Origin: Pullilachnospira_A gallistercoris
GTDB taxonomy: Bacteria; Bacillota; Clostridia; Lachnospirales; Lachnospiraceae
Assembly: GCA_018712125.1 (NCBI GenBank)
Contig: DVHM01000063.1
Span: 1 to 7,986 of the forward strand
Reading direction: 5' to 3'
DNA length: 7,986 nt
Shown here: positions 1 to 5,815 of the stretch, in pieces
Position numbering within the stretch: position 1 is the stretch's first letter
Layout of the letters: each line of letters opens with the position of its first letter
The notes under the pieces: model-generated
Told to the model about the DNA's origin: nothing
Databases searched by the model: none
The model's input: only the letters and a program-made list of their open reading frames with translations
Made by a program: the position numbers and the translations under genes

Positions 1-155
1 CCGTTCACATTGCTGCGAAAATAAAAGTGGTTCTGAAAATAGATAGAAAAACCGATATAAACCACCAGAAGCACTGCCGCGCAGGCACCGGCGATAATGC
101 CGATCAACTTCCAGTTCGGCTGCTTCCTTTCCATCTCTGTGTTATCCTGATTCAT
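1..155 (-). CDS. Membrane-anchored protein N-terminus, possible L,D-transpeptidase (partial)
   Basis: Only the first 51 codons lie in the window; the gene runs off the left edge. It starts at ATG 155-153, with an AAGGAAGG ribosome binding site at 164-171 (8 nt spacing). The protein has a short polar N-terminus (about residues 1-16, including ERKQ), then one hydrophobic helix (about residues 17-39). The chain then leaves the membrane with FQNHFYFRSNVNG. A cytoplasmic tail, single helix and a HF-x(n)-NG exit segment resemble the N-termini of clostridial L,D-transpeptidase or VanW-type cell wall proteins, whose extracellular domains often open with a similar NG motif. That family link is inference from a short stretch, because no catalytic domain is visible. 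A single-pass or signal-anchor topology is well supported. The gene has its own consensus promoter just after nadE, so it can be expressed independently of that operon. Confidence 0.6.
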   Translation of the reverse strand, partial: MNQDNTEMERKQPNWKLIGIIAGACAAVLLVVYIGFSIYFQNHFYFRSNVN

Positions 156-163
156 TTTTTTAT

Positions 164-171
164 CCTTCCTT
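164..171 (-). promoter_or_regulatory. Ribosome binding site of the membrane-anchored protein
   Basis: On the minus strand the site reads AAGGAAGG and lies 8 nt before the ATG at 155. It fixes the start of the left-edge gene. Confidence 0.75.
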
Positions 172-194
172 ACCTATTGCTATATACCCTCTAT

Positions 195-222
195 ATTATA
201 AGAAATAAAAAGAAATTGTCAA
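195..222 (-). promoter_or_regulatory. Consensus sigma-A promoter for the left-edge gene
   Basis: On the minus strand a perfect TTGACA (222-217) is followed, after a 16-nt AT-rich spacer, by a perfect TATAAT (200-195). Transcription should begin near 188, giving a leader of about 30 nt before the ATG at 155. The -35 box begins only four bases beyond the nadE stop codon, and no terminator hairpin separates the two. Transcripts from the nadE operon may therefore read through this promoter. Both hexamers match the consensus exactly; only the 16-nt spacing is slightly below the ideal 17. Confidence 0.85.
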
Positions 223-226
223 CAAA

Positions 227-2164
227 TCATTCCTCCGAATTCAGTGTCTCGTCCAGTGCCTTTAACTCCTCCTGCCAGATACTTCCGACAGCATCCGAGG
301 GCATCCGCAGATCTCCTCTCGGAGACAGAGCCACCGTTCCCACCTTCGGGCCGTCCGGCAGGCAGGAGCGCTTGAACTGCTGGGCAAAAAACCGGCGGTA
401 GAACACTTTCTCCCATTTCAGGATCGTCCGCTGGTCATAGACGCCGTCAAAAGCCCGCAGGGCCAGGCGGAAAATTTTCCCGGGCGCACAGTTGTAGCGC
501 ATGAAATAGTACAGGAAAAAGTCATGAAGTTCGTAGGGTCCCACCAGTTCCTCGGTCTTCTGGGCGATTTTTCCCTCCTTCGGAGGCAGAAGTTCCGGAG
601 AGACCGGCGTGTCCAGCACATCCAGAAGAATCCGCTTCAGTTCCTCCCCGGCGTAGGTGTCCGCATAGTAGCGCACCAGATGGCGCACCAGGGTCTTTGG
701 CACCGAAGCATTGACCCCGTACATGGACATGTGATCGCCGTTGTAGGTGGCCCATCCCAATGCCAGCTCCGACATATCGCCGGTTCCGACCACAAAGCCT
801 TCGGTCTGATTGGCGATATCCATCAGAATCTGGGTCCGCTCCCGGGCCTGACCGTTCTCGTAGGTCACATCGTGCTGCTCCGGGTCATGGCCGATATCGG
901 AAAAATGCTGCAGCACCGCGGCCTTGATATCCACCTCCCGGAAGGTAACGCCCAGTTCCCGGATCATGGAAACCGCATTGTCGTAAGTTCGGTCCGTGGT
1001 GCCAAACCCCGGCATCGTCACCGCAACAATGCCTTTGCGGTCCCGGGCGAGCATGTCAAAGGCCCGCGCCGCCACCAGAAGAGCCAGCGTGGAGTCCAGG
1101 CCGCCGGAGATCCCCAGCACCACCGTTTTGCTTCCCGTATGGGCCAGCCGCTTTTTCAGTCCCACCGACTGGATATCCAGGATCTCCTCACAGCGGCGGT
1201 GCAGACTGGCGGGATCCGATGGCACGAAGGGAGCGGGATCCACACTTCTCGTCAACACGGTAGGACGGATTTCCAGAGAAAACCGGCAGATCCGGTAAAC
1301 CTCATCCCTTCGGATGTCAAAGGTATTCATATTCCGCCTTCTGGTATTCAGATAGGCCACATCGATCTCGGAGATTGTGATCCCCTCGGAAAAAATTCCG
1401 CTGCTCTTTAAGATGCGCCCTCCCTCGGCGATCATGTTGTGCCCGGAATACACCACATCCTGAGTGGACTCACCCTCCCCGGCGCTGGCGTACACATAGC
1501 CGCAGTAGAGCCGGGCGGACTGGCTTGCCACCAGCTGGCGCCGGTAGTCCTGCTTGCCGGTTGCCTCGTCGCTGGCGGAGAGGTTGACCAGCACATTGGC
1601 CCCCTGCAGGCAGTGGGCCGTTCCGGGGGGATCCGGCGTCCAGAGATCCTCGCAGATCTCCACACCGATCACAAGGCCCGCGGCCTGAGGACAGGAAAAG
1701 AGCTGCGCCGTGCCGATCCAGGTCTCCACTCCGGGAGCTATGACGGTCTGCTCCGGGACTCTCATCCCCGGGGTAAACTGTCTCGCCTCATAAAACTCCT
1801 GATAATTCGGCAGATAGGTCTTGGGCACCAGTCCCAGAATCTGTCCCCGGCAAAGCGCCGCCGCCACATTGTAGAGTTTCCCGTTGTGGACATAGGGCAG
1901 CCCCACAAAGACGACAGCATTGATGTTCTTTGTCTGCTCCGCGATCTCAAGCAATGCCAGAACCGCCTCCCGCAGAAGGCTCTCCTGCAGGAACAGGTCC
2001 CTGCAGCTGTAGCCGGTAATACACAGTTCCGGGAAGACGATGACCGCCGCCCCCTCCTCTGCCGCCCGCTTCATCTCCAGCAGAATCTGCTCTTTATTGA
2101 AGGCCACATCCGCCACTTTCACTTTCGGCGTCACCGCCGCCGCCTTGATAAATCCGTCTCTCAT
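227..2164 (-). CDS. nadE: Glutamine-dependent NAD+ synthetase
   Basis: This cytoplasmic enzyme makes the last step of NAD+ synthesis: ATP-dependent amidation of nicotinic acid adenine dinucleotide, with ammonia supplied by its own glutaminase domain. The 645-residue length fits the long, glutaminase-fused class. The N-terminal nitrilase-like domain (about 1-290) shows the expected catalytic triad: Glu46 in FPELC, Lys115 in LVPKTYLPN and Cys171 in GVEICEDLW. The C-terminal synthetase domain (about 325-645) carries the ATP-binding P-loop SGGLDS at 353-358, the PGFGTTDRT segment near 385-393 and GTGDMSELALGWATYNGDH near 460-478. All key residues are present, so it should be active. The start at 2164 has GGAGAG six bases upstream. 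It is the last gene of the methyltransferase-hslO-nadE operon, 42 nt after hslO, and no terminator follows it. Confidence 0.97.
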   Translation of the reverse strand: MRDGFIKAAAVTPKVKVADVAFNKEQILLEMKRAAEEGAAVIVFPELCITGYSCRDLFLQESLLREAVLALLEIAEQTKNINAVVFVGLPYVHNGKLYNVAAALCRGQILGLVPKTYLPNYQEFYEARQFTPGMRVPEQTVIAPGVETWIGTAQLFSCPQAAGLVIGVEICEDLWTPDPPGTAHCLQGANVLVNLSASDEATGKQDYRRQLVASQSARLYCGYVYASAGEGESTQDVVYSGHNMIAEGGRILKSSGIFSEGITISEIDVAYLNTRRRNMNTFDIRRDEVYRICRFSLEIRPTVLTRSVDPAPFVPSDPASLHRRCEEILDIQSVGLKKRLAHTGSKTVVLGISGGLDSTLALLVAARAFDMLARDRKGIVAVTMPGFGTTDRTYDNAVSMIRELGVTFREVDIKAAVLQHFSDIGHDPEQHDVTYENGQARERTQILMDIANQTEGFVVGTGDMSELALGWATYNGDHMSMYGVNASVPKTLVRHLVRYYADTYAGEELKRILLDVLDTPVSPELLPPKEGKIAQKTEELVGPYELHDFFLYYFMRYNCAPGKIFRLALRAFDGVYDQRTILKWEKVFYRRFFAQQFKRSCLPDGPKVGTVALSPRGDLRMPSDAVGSIWQEELKALDETLNSEE

Positions 2165-2176
2165 GATCCACTCTCC

Positions 2177-2228
2177 GTCTCTGCTTCTTGTCTCTGCTCT
2201 TCTTCTCTACTTCCTGTCTCTGCTCTCC
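2177..2228. repeat. Four tandem 13-bp repeats across the hslO end and hslO-nadE spacer
   Basis: Four consecutive 13-bp units start at 2177, 2190, 2203 and 2216 on the plus strand. Three share the core gtctctgct exactly; the third reads ttctctact. Units 3 and 4 encode the last residues and stop codon of hslO (stop at 2209-2207), and units 1 and 2 lie in the spacer before nadE. On the minus strand the array is purine-rich, with several GAGA/GGAG-like segments just upstream of the nadE ribosome binding site. Local tandem duplication is the simplest origin. Confidence 0.75.
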
Positions 2229-3091
2229 AGCAGTTCCTTCAATTCATCCACTGTAAAGTAATAGGCCTTATCACAGAACTGGCACTTGACCTCAATAGTC
2301 TTTCCGTCGGCGATCATGTCCTCCAGCTCCTTCTCCCCGAGGCTTTTGAGACTTCTTGTCACCCGCTCTCTGGAACAGTCACAGAAATAGCCGGTCTCCC
2401 GGGTCTCCAGAATCGTAACCGCAAGTCCCCGCAGCACTCTCCGCAACATATCTTCCGGCGTCAAACCCGAGGAGAGCATCTGGGTTACCGAGGGAAGATC
2501 CTTCAGATTCTCCTCCAGAAGAGAGATGATCTCGTCGGTGACATCCGGCATGAGCTGTACGATAAATCCGCCGGCGCAGTTTACCGTATTGTTTTTGTTC
2601 ATCAGAACCCCCAGCCCCACAGAGGATGGGGTCTGCTCGCTGGCCGCGAAATAGTAGGTCAGATCTTCGGCGATCTCCCCGGTCTGAAGTTCCACGGTAC
2701 CGACATAGGGTTCCTTCATCCCCATGTCCCGGATGACCCGAAGCACGCCGTGGCCGATGGCGCCGCCCACGTCCAGCTTCCCGAGGGCGTTCGGGGGCAG
2801 CATGGCGCCGGGCACATTGGCAAATCCCTTGACCTTTCCCGACGAATCCGCGGTTACCGTCACGCCCCGCATGGGGCCGTCCCCCTGGATCTGCAGGGTC
2901 AGAAGATCCCGCTCCCCCTTCATCATCACGCCCATCATCGCCGCCGCGGAGAGCATTCTGCCCACTGCCGCCGTTACCACCGGGCTGCTGTTCTGATTGA
3001 TTCTCGCCGTCTCCGTCATCTCCCTGGAGGTCACGGCAAAGGCCCGTATCTGTCCCTCCGCCGCCTCGGCTCTCACAATATAATCTGCCAT
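2207..3091 (-). CDS. hslO: Hsp33 redox-regulated molecular chaperone
   Basis: Hsp33 is a cytoplasmic holdase. It is kept inactive by zinc bound to four reduced cysteines, and oxidative unfolding of that zinc module releases the chaperone activity. The predicted protein has 294 residues, the normal family length. The N-terminal core (about 1-230) shows family segments such as DYIVRA, SPVVTAAVGRML, GDGP, LDVGGAIGHGVLRVIRDMG, GEIAEDLTYYFA and SSVGLGVLMN. The C-terminal switch has Cys237 and Cys239 (CDC) and Cys270 and Cys273 (CQFC), the expected CxC-x(n)-CxxC pattern with 30 residues between. The start at 3091 (MADYIVRA) is chosen because it matches the usual family N-terminus; the frame stays open to 3154, but only inside the upstream gene. 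It begins 13 nt after the methyltransferase stop. Its ribosome binding site is weak (AGAGA nearby, AAAGGA farther off), so translational coupling is likely. The last residues lie in the 13-bp tandem repeat. Confidence 0.96.
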   Translation of the reverse strand: MADYIVRAEAAEGQIRAFAVTSREMTETARINQNSSPVVTAAVGRMLSAAAMMGVMMKGERDLLTLQIQGDGPMRGVTVTADSSGKVKGFANVPGAMLPPNALGKLDVGGAIGHGVLRVIRDMGMKEPYVGTVELQTGEIAEDLTYYFAASEQTPSSVGLGVLMNKNNTVNCAGGFIVQLMPDVTDEIISLLEENLKDLPSVTQMLSSGLTPEDMLRRVLRGLAVTILETRETGYFCDCSRERVTRSLKSLGEKELEDMIADGKTIEVKCQFCDKAYYFTVDELKELLESRDRK

Positions 3092-3104
3092 AATGTCTCT
3101 TACT

Positions 3105-3857
3105 TTATCCTTTCTTTGTGCATTCTCTCGCAATAAAATAGATGCGCTGGGCATTCGCCTCCGGCTCCTTCATGGTGCCGGCGTCCAGCATCCCGACAAA
3201 TTCCAGCCCCGCTTTTTCCAGAAGTTCCCGCACCAGCCGCGGCTCGTAAGCCCGCTGGAAATGGGTCTCCTCAAACCGCCCATAGCGGTCGTCCTCCCCA
3301 TCCCGAATATAGAGCGTCAGATCGTACTCGTTGATGCCCGTACCTTCGTCGAAATAATTTTCCCAGATAAAACTTCCTTCAGGCCGGTTCTCGGCAAACA
3401 CATTGTCCGCCAGTATCTGCCGGTACTTGAAAGGCGTGTTCATATCGAAGAGAAAGATGCCGCCCGGATCCAGATAATTGTTTGCCAGGGCGAACACCTG
3501 CAGAAGATCCTGCTCCTCTGTAATATAGTTCATGGAATCGCAGACGCTTATCACCGCCGCCACTGTCCCGTAGAGTTCAAAGGAACGCATGTCCTGATTC
3601 AGATAAAGGATCCCGTCGGCGCCGGCCCCGTAAGCTTCCTCCAACATCTCGCAGGAGTTGTCGATACCGATCATGTCATACCCGGCCCCAGCCAGGATCC
3701 TGGTCATGCGCCCGGTGCCGCATCCCAGCTCCGCCACCAGTCCCTGTCCCACGCCATACTGTTTCAACAGGCTTTGCAGATGTTCCCCCCAGCGCTCATA
3801 GGGCACATTGTCCATAAACAGATCGTATACTTTCGCGAAACTTCCGTACGCTTCCAT
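3105..3857 (-). CDS. Class I SAM-dependent methyltransferase
   Basis: This is a 250-residue Rossmann-fold methyltransferase, probably cytoplasmic. Numbered from the ATG at 3857, motif I is ELGCGTG (43-49), which binds S-adenosylmethionine. The acidic residue after the second strand is Asp66 in IGIDNS, and the later strand ISVCDSMNYI carries the segment usual for small-molecule or generic class I methyltransferases. The N-terminal MEAYGSFAKVYDLFMD resembles many Firmicutes methyltransferases annotated only by domain. The substrate cannot be told from sequence. I chose the ATG at 3857 because AAAGGA (3865-3870) sits seven bases upstream; the frame is open to a GTG at 3914, but that codon lies in an inverted repeat and lacks a ribosome binding site. 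It is the first gene of the operon with hslO and nadE, and its stop is 13 nt from the hslO start. Confidence 0.9.
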   Translation of the reverse strand: MEAYGSFAKVYDLFMDNVPYERWGEHLQSLLKQYGVGQGLVAELGCGTGRMTRILAGAGYDMIGIDNSCEMLEEAYGAGADGILYLNQDMRSFELYGTVAAVISVCDSMNYITEEQDLLQVFALANNYLDPGGIFLFDMNTPFKYRQILADNVFAENRPEGSFIWENYFDEGTGINEYDLTLYIRDGEDDRYGRFEETHFQRAYEPRLVRELLEKAGLEFVGMLDAGTMKEPEANAQRIYFIARECTKKG

Positions 3858-3864
3858 CCTCTCA

Positions 3865-3870
3865 TCCTTT
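3865..3870 (-). promoter_or_regulatory. Ribosome binding site deciding the methyltransferase start
   Basis: On the minus strand AAAGGA lies seven bases before the ATG at 3857. It favours that start over the upstream in-frame GTG at 3914, which has no purine-rich site in front of it. Confidence 0.7.
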
Positions 3871-3908
3871 CCAGTATCCAGAACCGATGCATAGATTTTA
3901 ACGTTTCC

Positions 3909-4004
3909 ATTCACAGCCGCTTCACAGTCTCAATTCAGAATTGACAACCAACACTTACGTGCACGCACGATGTATTGATTGTCAATTCTGAATCTGCTGT
4001 GAAT
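3909..4004. repeat. Nested inverted repeat in the divergent intergenic region
   Basis: The inner arms are a perfect 15-bp inverted repeat: 3933-3947 (ATTCAGAATTGACAA) and 3979-3993 (its exact reverse complement), separated by 31 nt. The outer arms are a perfect 9-bp pair: 3909-3917 (ATTCACAGC) and 3996-4004. TTCACAG also recurs as a direct repeat at 3910 and 3921. Each inner arm contains TTGACA pointing inward, and the left arm holds the near-symmetric CAATTCAGAATTG (3931-3943). A small palindrome, CGTGCACG (3958-3965), lies near the centre. The element lies between the minus-strand methyltransferase operon and the plus-strand membrane protein gene, so paired regulator binding sites are plausible. 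No flanking target duplication and no clear -10 box at proper spacing from either TTGACA were found. Confidence 0.75.
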
Positions 4005-4040
4005 AGTAACATCTTATCACATTTTGCCCCAAAAGGAAAC

Positions 4041-4069
4041 TTGATTATTTACACCGGAACACTTATACT
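4041..4069 (+). promoter_or_regulatory. Sigma-A-type promoter of the membrane protein gene
   Basis: TTGATT (4041-4046), a 17-nt spacer and TATACT (4064-4069) form a good promoter, with two mismatches in the -35 box and one in the -10 box. The predicted start near 4076 gives a leader of about 49 nt before the ATG at 4125. The promoter lies downstream of the inverted repeat at 3909-4004, so a protein bound there would sit upstream of it. Confidence 0.65.
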
Positions 4070-4106
4070 TATCGTATCTCGTATGGCCGGATTTGACGCC
4101 GGTTTC

Positions 4107-4114
4107 GGAAAGGA
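4107..4114 (+). promoter_or_regulatory. Ribosome binding site deciding the membrane protein start
   Basis: GGAAAGGA ends 10 nt before the ATG at 4125. It supports that start over the TTG at 3975, which lies in the inverted repeat upstream of the promoter. Confidence 0.65.
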
Positions 4115-4124
4115 TTTCACAATT

Positions 4125-5186
4125 ATGGCAGAGCAAACGTCAGAGCAGTTTTATCTCGACCACTACATCACGCGCCACATCAAAAGTTTTTACAAAAAAA
4201 GGCTGATCGCGCCCCTGATCTACCTTCTGCTTCTGGTGGTTCTCTGGTTTGCCATCCCCATGCATTATATGGTTTTTCCCAACCTTTACGACAGCAGCTG
4301 CAGTCTCGCGGATCTCTACCGCGACAAGGAGCGCTACGCCTACATCGGTCTGGAGAATCTCTATTTTACCGGATACACCAAGGAGTGGCTGGACAACACG
4401 GAAGGATACTACTACTACACCATGCTGGGGGAGGACTGTGTGATTGTGCTGCTGCGTCCGGATGACTGCCAGCAGGGACTTCCGACGATTGAGCATATGA
4501 CCGCGCGCTGCAAAATCATCCACAATTCCACTGCGGTGGACACGCTGCTGACCCATCTGTCGGAAGATCTCTCCTGGAGCAAAGAGGGAATCAGCTCCAC
4601 CGTCTCCCCCTACATGCTCTCCCAGCCGGATGCCACCAATTTCCTGACGGACCTGTGTATTTTCCTGTATGTGGCCAGCGGTCTCTATGCCGCGGTCTGC
4701 GCCCTTCTGTACGCGCTCTTTATCCTGTTTCCGATACTGTCTCCGCCCTGCCTGCGTCTGGGGGTCTACGGACGTCCACGGGCTCTTCTGGAACAGGCGG
4801 AGGAGGAATTGAAGACTCTGCCCCAGCTGGCGACAGAGGATATGTTCATCACGGAGCACTTTTTCATCGAGACCAGCAATTTCGGCGTGGCTATTGTGCC
4901 CATCGCCTCCATTATCTGGATCTACAAGTACTCCACCCTGCACAAATTTCTGTGGCACCACTTCAGCATCTCCTACACGCTGTACATTACCACGGACAAG
5001 CGCCAGTACATCCGTTGCCCCAAGAACATCAAGTCCGACATCGACGGCATCATGGATTACCTGGCGGAGGCCAACCACAATATCCTGGTGGGCTTCTCCG
5101 AGGAAAACCGCCTGAAAGTGGCGGAAATCCAGGAGGATTTTGCCCGGCTCAAACGCCTGGCGGCCTTTCTGCGAAAGAGGGTATAA
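4125..5186 (+). CDS. Two-helix membrane protein of unknown function
   Basis: I do not firmly recognise this 353-residue protein. It has a polar N-terminus with a basic run (KSFYKKR, 20-26), a first membrane helix at about 27-46, then an external or lumenal region of about 125 residues. That region has YYYY at 95-98 and four cysteines (59, 105, 115, 129). A second long hydrophobic stretch spans about 173-205, and the soluble C-terminal part (206-353) probably lies in the cytoplasm. The segment about 245-325 (IIWIYKYSTLHKF, then SYTLYITTDKRQ, then NHNILVGFSEENR) recalls a widespread Firmicutes family of membrane proteins of unknown function; DUF6709 is my tentative guess. The C-terminus is basic and probably helical. 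It is monocistronic, with its own promoter and ribosome binding site, and is divergent from the methyltransferase operon. Nothing in the sequence reveals an enzyme active site. Confidence 0.85.
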   Translation: MAEQTSEQFYLDHYITRHIKSFYKKRLIAPLIYLLLLVVLWFAIPMHYMVFPNLYDSSCSLADLYRDKERYAYIGLENLYFTGYTKEWLDNTEGYYYYTMLGEDCVIVLLRPDDCQQGLPTIEHMTARCKIIHNSTAVDTLLTHLSEDLSWSKEGISSTVSPYMLSQPDATNFLTDLCIFLYVASGLYAAVCALLYALFILFPILSPPCLRLGVYGRPRALLEQAEEELKTLPQLATEDMFITEHFFIETSNFGVAIVPIASIIWIYKYSTLHKFLWHHFSISYTLYITTDKRQYIRCPKNIKSDIDGIMDYLAEANHNILVGFSEENRLKVAEIQEDFARLKRLAAFLRKRV

Positions 5187-5200
5187 CAATCCCCTCTTCG
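5172..5200 (+). terminator. Weak hairpin over the membrane protein stop codon
   Basis: AAGAGGG (5175-5181) pairs perfectly with CCCTCTT (5192-5198) across a 10-nt loop containing the TAA stop. Allowing one bulged A extends the stem outward by two or three pairs. No T-run follows directly; the nearest (5241-5246) is about 40 nt away. It may be a weak or Rho-independent-like terminator, or simply a 3' end structure. Confidence 0.3.
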
Positions 5201-5253
5201 GATCATCCGTAAATCCTCCATCTTGTACTGCTTATCGTTATTTTTTGCCCAAT

Positions 5254-5282
5254 TTTACAATCATTTCTCTGCTTTTTATGAT
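5254..5282 (+). promoter_or_regulatory. Sigma-A-type promoter upstream of the broken deacetylase
   Basis: TTTACA (5254-5259), a 17-nt spacer and TATGAT (5277-5282) each match consensus at five of six bases. Transcription should start near 5289, about 34 nt before the ATG at 5323. The signals appear intact although the gene they serve is broken. Confidence 0.7.
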
Positions 5283-5310
5283 ATGCTTTCTGTAAAGGCA
5301 ACAAAACGTG

Positions 5311-5316
5311 AGGAGG
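5311..5316 (+). promoter_or_regulatory. Strong ribosome binding site leading into a four-codon frame
   Basis: AGGAGG sits six bases before ATG 5323-5325, an ideal arrangement. The frame it opens reads Met-Arg-Ser-Gln and stops at TGA 5335-5337. The site therefore marks the original gene start rather than a working long frame. Confidence 0.7.
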
Positions 5317-5322
5317 CATATC

Positions 5323-5815
5323 ATGAGAAGCCAGTGACCTTCCCGTGGTCGGTCATGCCTATCCGTCTGGAGCCGGCGGTCAAAAAGCGGAAACCTTTCT
5401 TCGGGAACATGATTTTCTGTACGCGCGAACTGTCATGAATACCAAAGGGCACACCTGGAAGCGGTTTGCTTTTCCCGAAAATCCCCTCGTATGGAATCCC
5501 ACCTGCTGGCATATCAACAGGGACATTGAAAAACTTCTGGATCTTTTCCTCTCACTCCCCGCCGATCAGGGAGACATGGTTTTCTTCATGTGGGGGCATG
5601 GATACGAACTGGATTTCGACGCGATGAAAAAGAGACATTTCCGTGAGACCTTTGAACGGATGCTGGACAAGGTGGCCTGCGACGATTCTGTCATCAAGTG
5701 CACCAACGCAGAGGCCATCCGCGCGCACTTTGGCATAGACCAACAGGCTAAACAGCAGACACGGCAGAAAACAGCAACGCCCGCATCTGAGGAGGGAAAG
5801 GAGGCAGAATTATGA
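5323..5815 (+). pseudogene. Polysaccharide deacetylase remnant (N-terminal part lost)
   Basis: The frame from about 5327 to the stop at 5813-5815 encodes the C-terminal part of a NodB-like (CE4) polysaccharide deacetylase, a family that removes acetyl groups from sugars of glycans or peptidoglycan. Recognisable segments are VVGHAYPSG (near the usual motif 3 position), LYARTV, WNPTCWH and FFMWGHGYELD, whose His lies where motif 5 is expected. The motifs normally found earlier, TFDD with its metal-binding Asp and the HxxxH zinc pair, are absent. The strong ribosome binding site and ATG 5323 are in another frame and stop after four codons, while a TGA (5324-5326) closes the deacetylase frame. 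Only a GTG at 5345, without a ribosome binding site, could start it. An internal deletion that joined the start codon to the middle of the gene explains this best. The C-terminus is a Gln/Glu/Lys-rich tail. The stop overlaps the next gene's ATG. Confidence 0.72.
5797..5804 (+). promoter_or_regulatory. Ribosome binding site of the SGNH hydrolase
   Basis: AAAGGAGG lies seven bases before ATG 5812 and is inside the end of the deacetylase frame. The ATGA overlap (5812-5815) suggests the two genes were translationally coupled. Confidence 0.75.

Noticed and set aside
524..1411. Plus-strand open frame of 295 codons antisense to nadE
   Set aside because: It is a shadow of the GC-rich NAD synthetase domain, with no recognisable motif.
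1439..3136. Long plus-strand open frame (565 codons) antisense to nadE and hslO
   Set aside because: It lies opposite two well-identified genes, has His/Arg/Gly-rich shadow-type composition and no family motifs.
3858..3914. GTG at 3914 as methyltransferase start
   Set aside because: It has no ribosome binding site and falls in the outer repeat arm; ATG 3857 is preceded by AAAGGA and gives the usual N-terminus.
3941..3976. Promoters using the TTGACA boxes in the inverted repeat
   Set aside because: No acceptable -10 hexamer lies 16-18 nt from either box on the matching strand.
3909..4004. The inverted repeat as a MITE or transposon remnant
   Set aside because: No target-site duplication was found flanking the outer arms (left flank gtttcc, right flank agtaac), and there is no transposase fragment; an operator is preferred but not proven.
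3975..4124. Upstream TTG start (3975) extending the membrane protein by 50 residues
   Set aside because: The TTG lies in the inverted repeat and upstream of the predicted promoter; ATG 4125 has a good ribosome binding site.
4140..5189. Minus-strand open frame of 349 codons opposite the membrane protein
   Set aside because: The plus frame has membrane helices, a promoter and a ribosome binding site; the minus frame looks like a complement artefact.
5223..5438. Plus-strand open frame of 71 codons over the promoter and pseudogene start
   Set aside because: It runs through the promoter and ribosome binding site in the wrong frame and has no family likeness.
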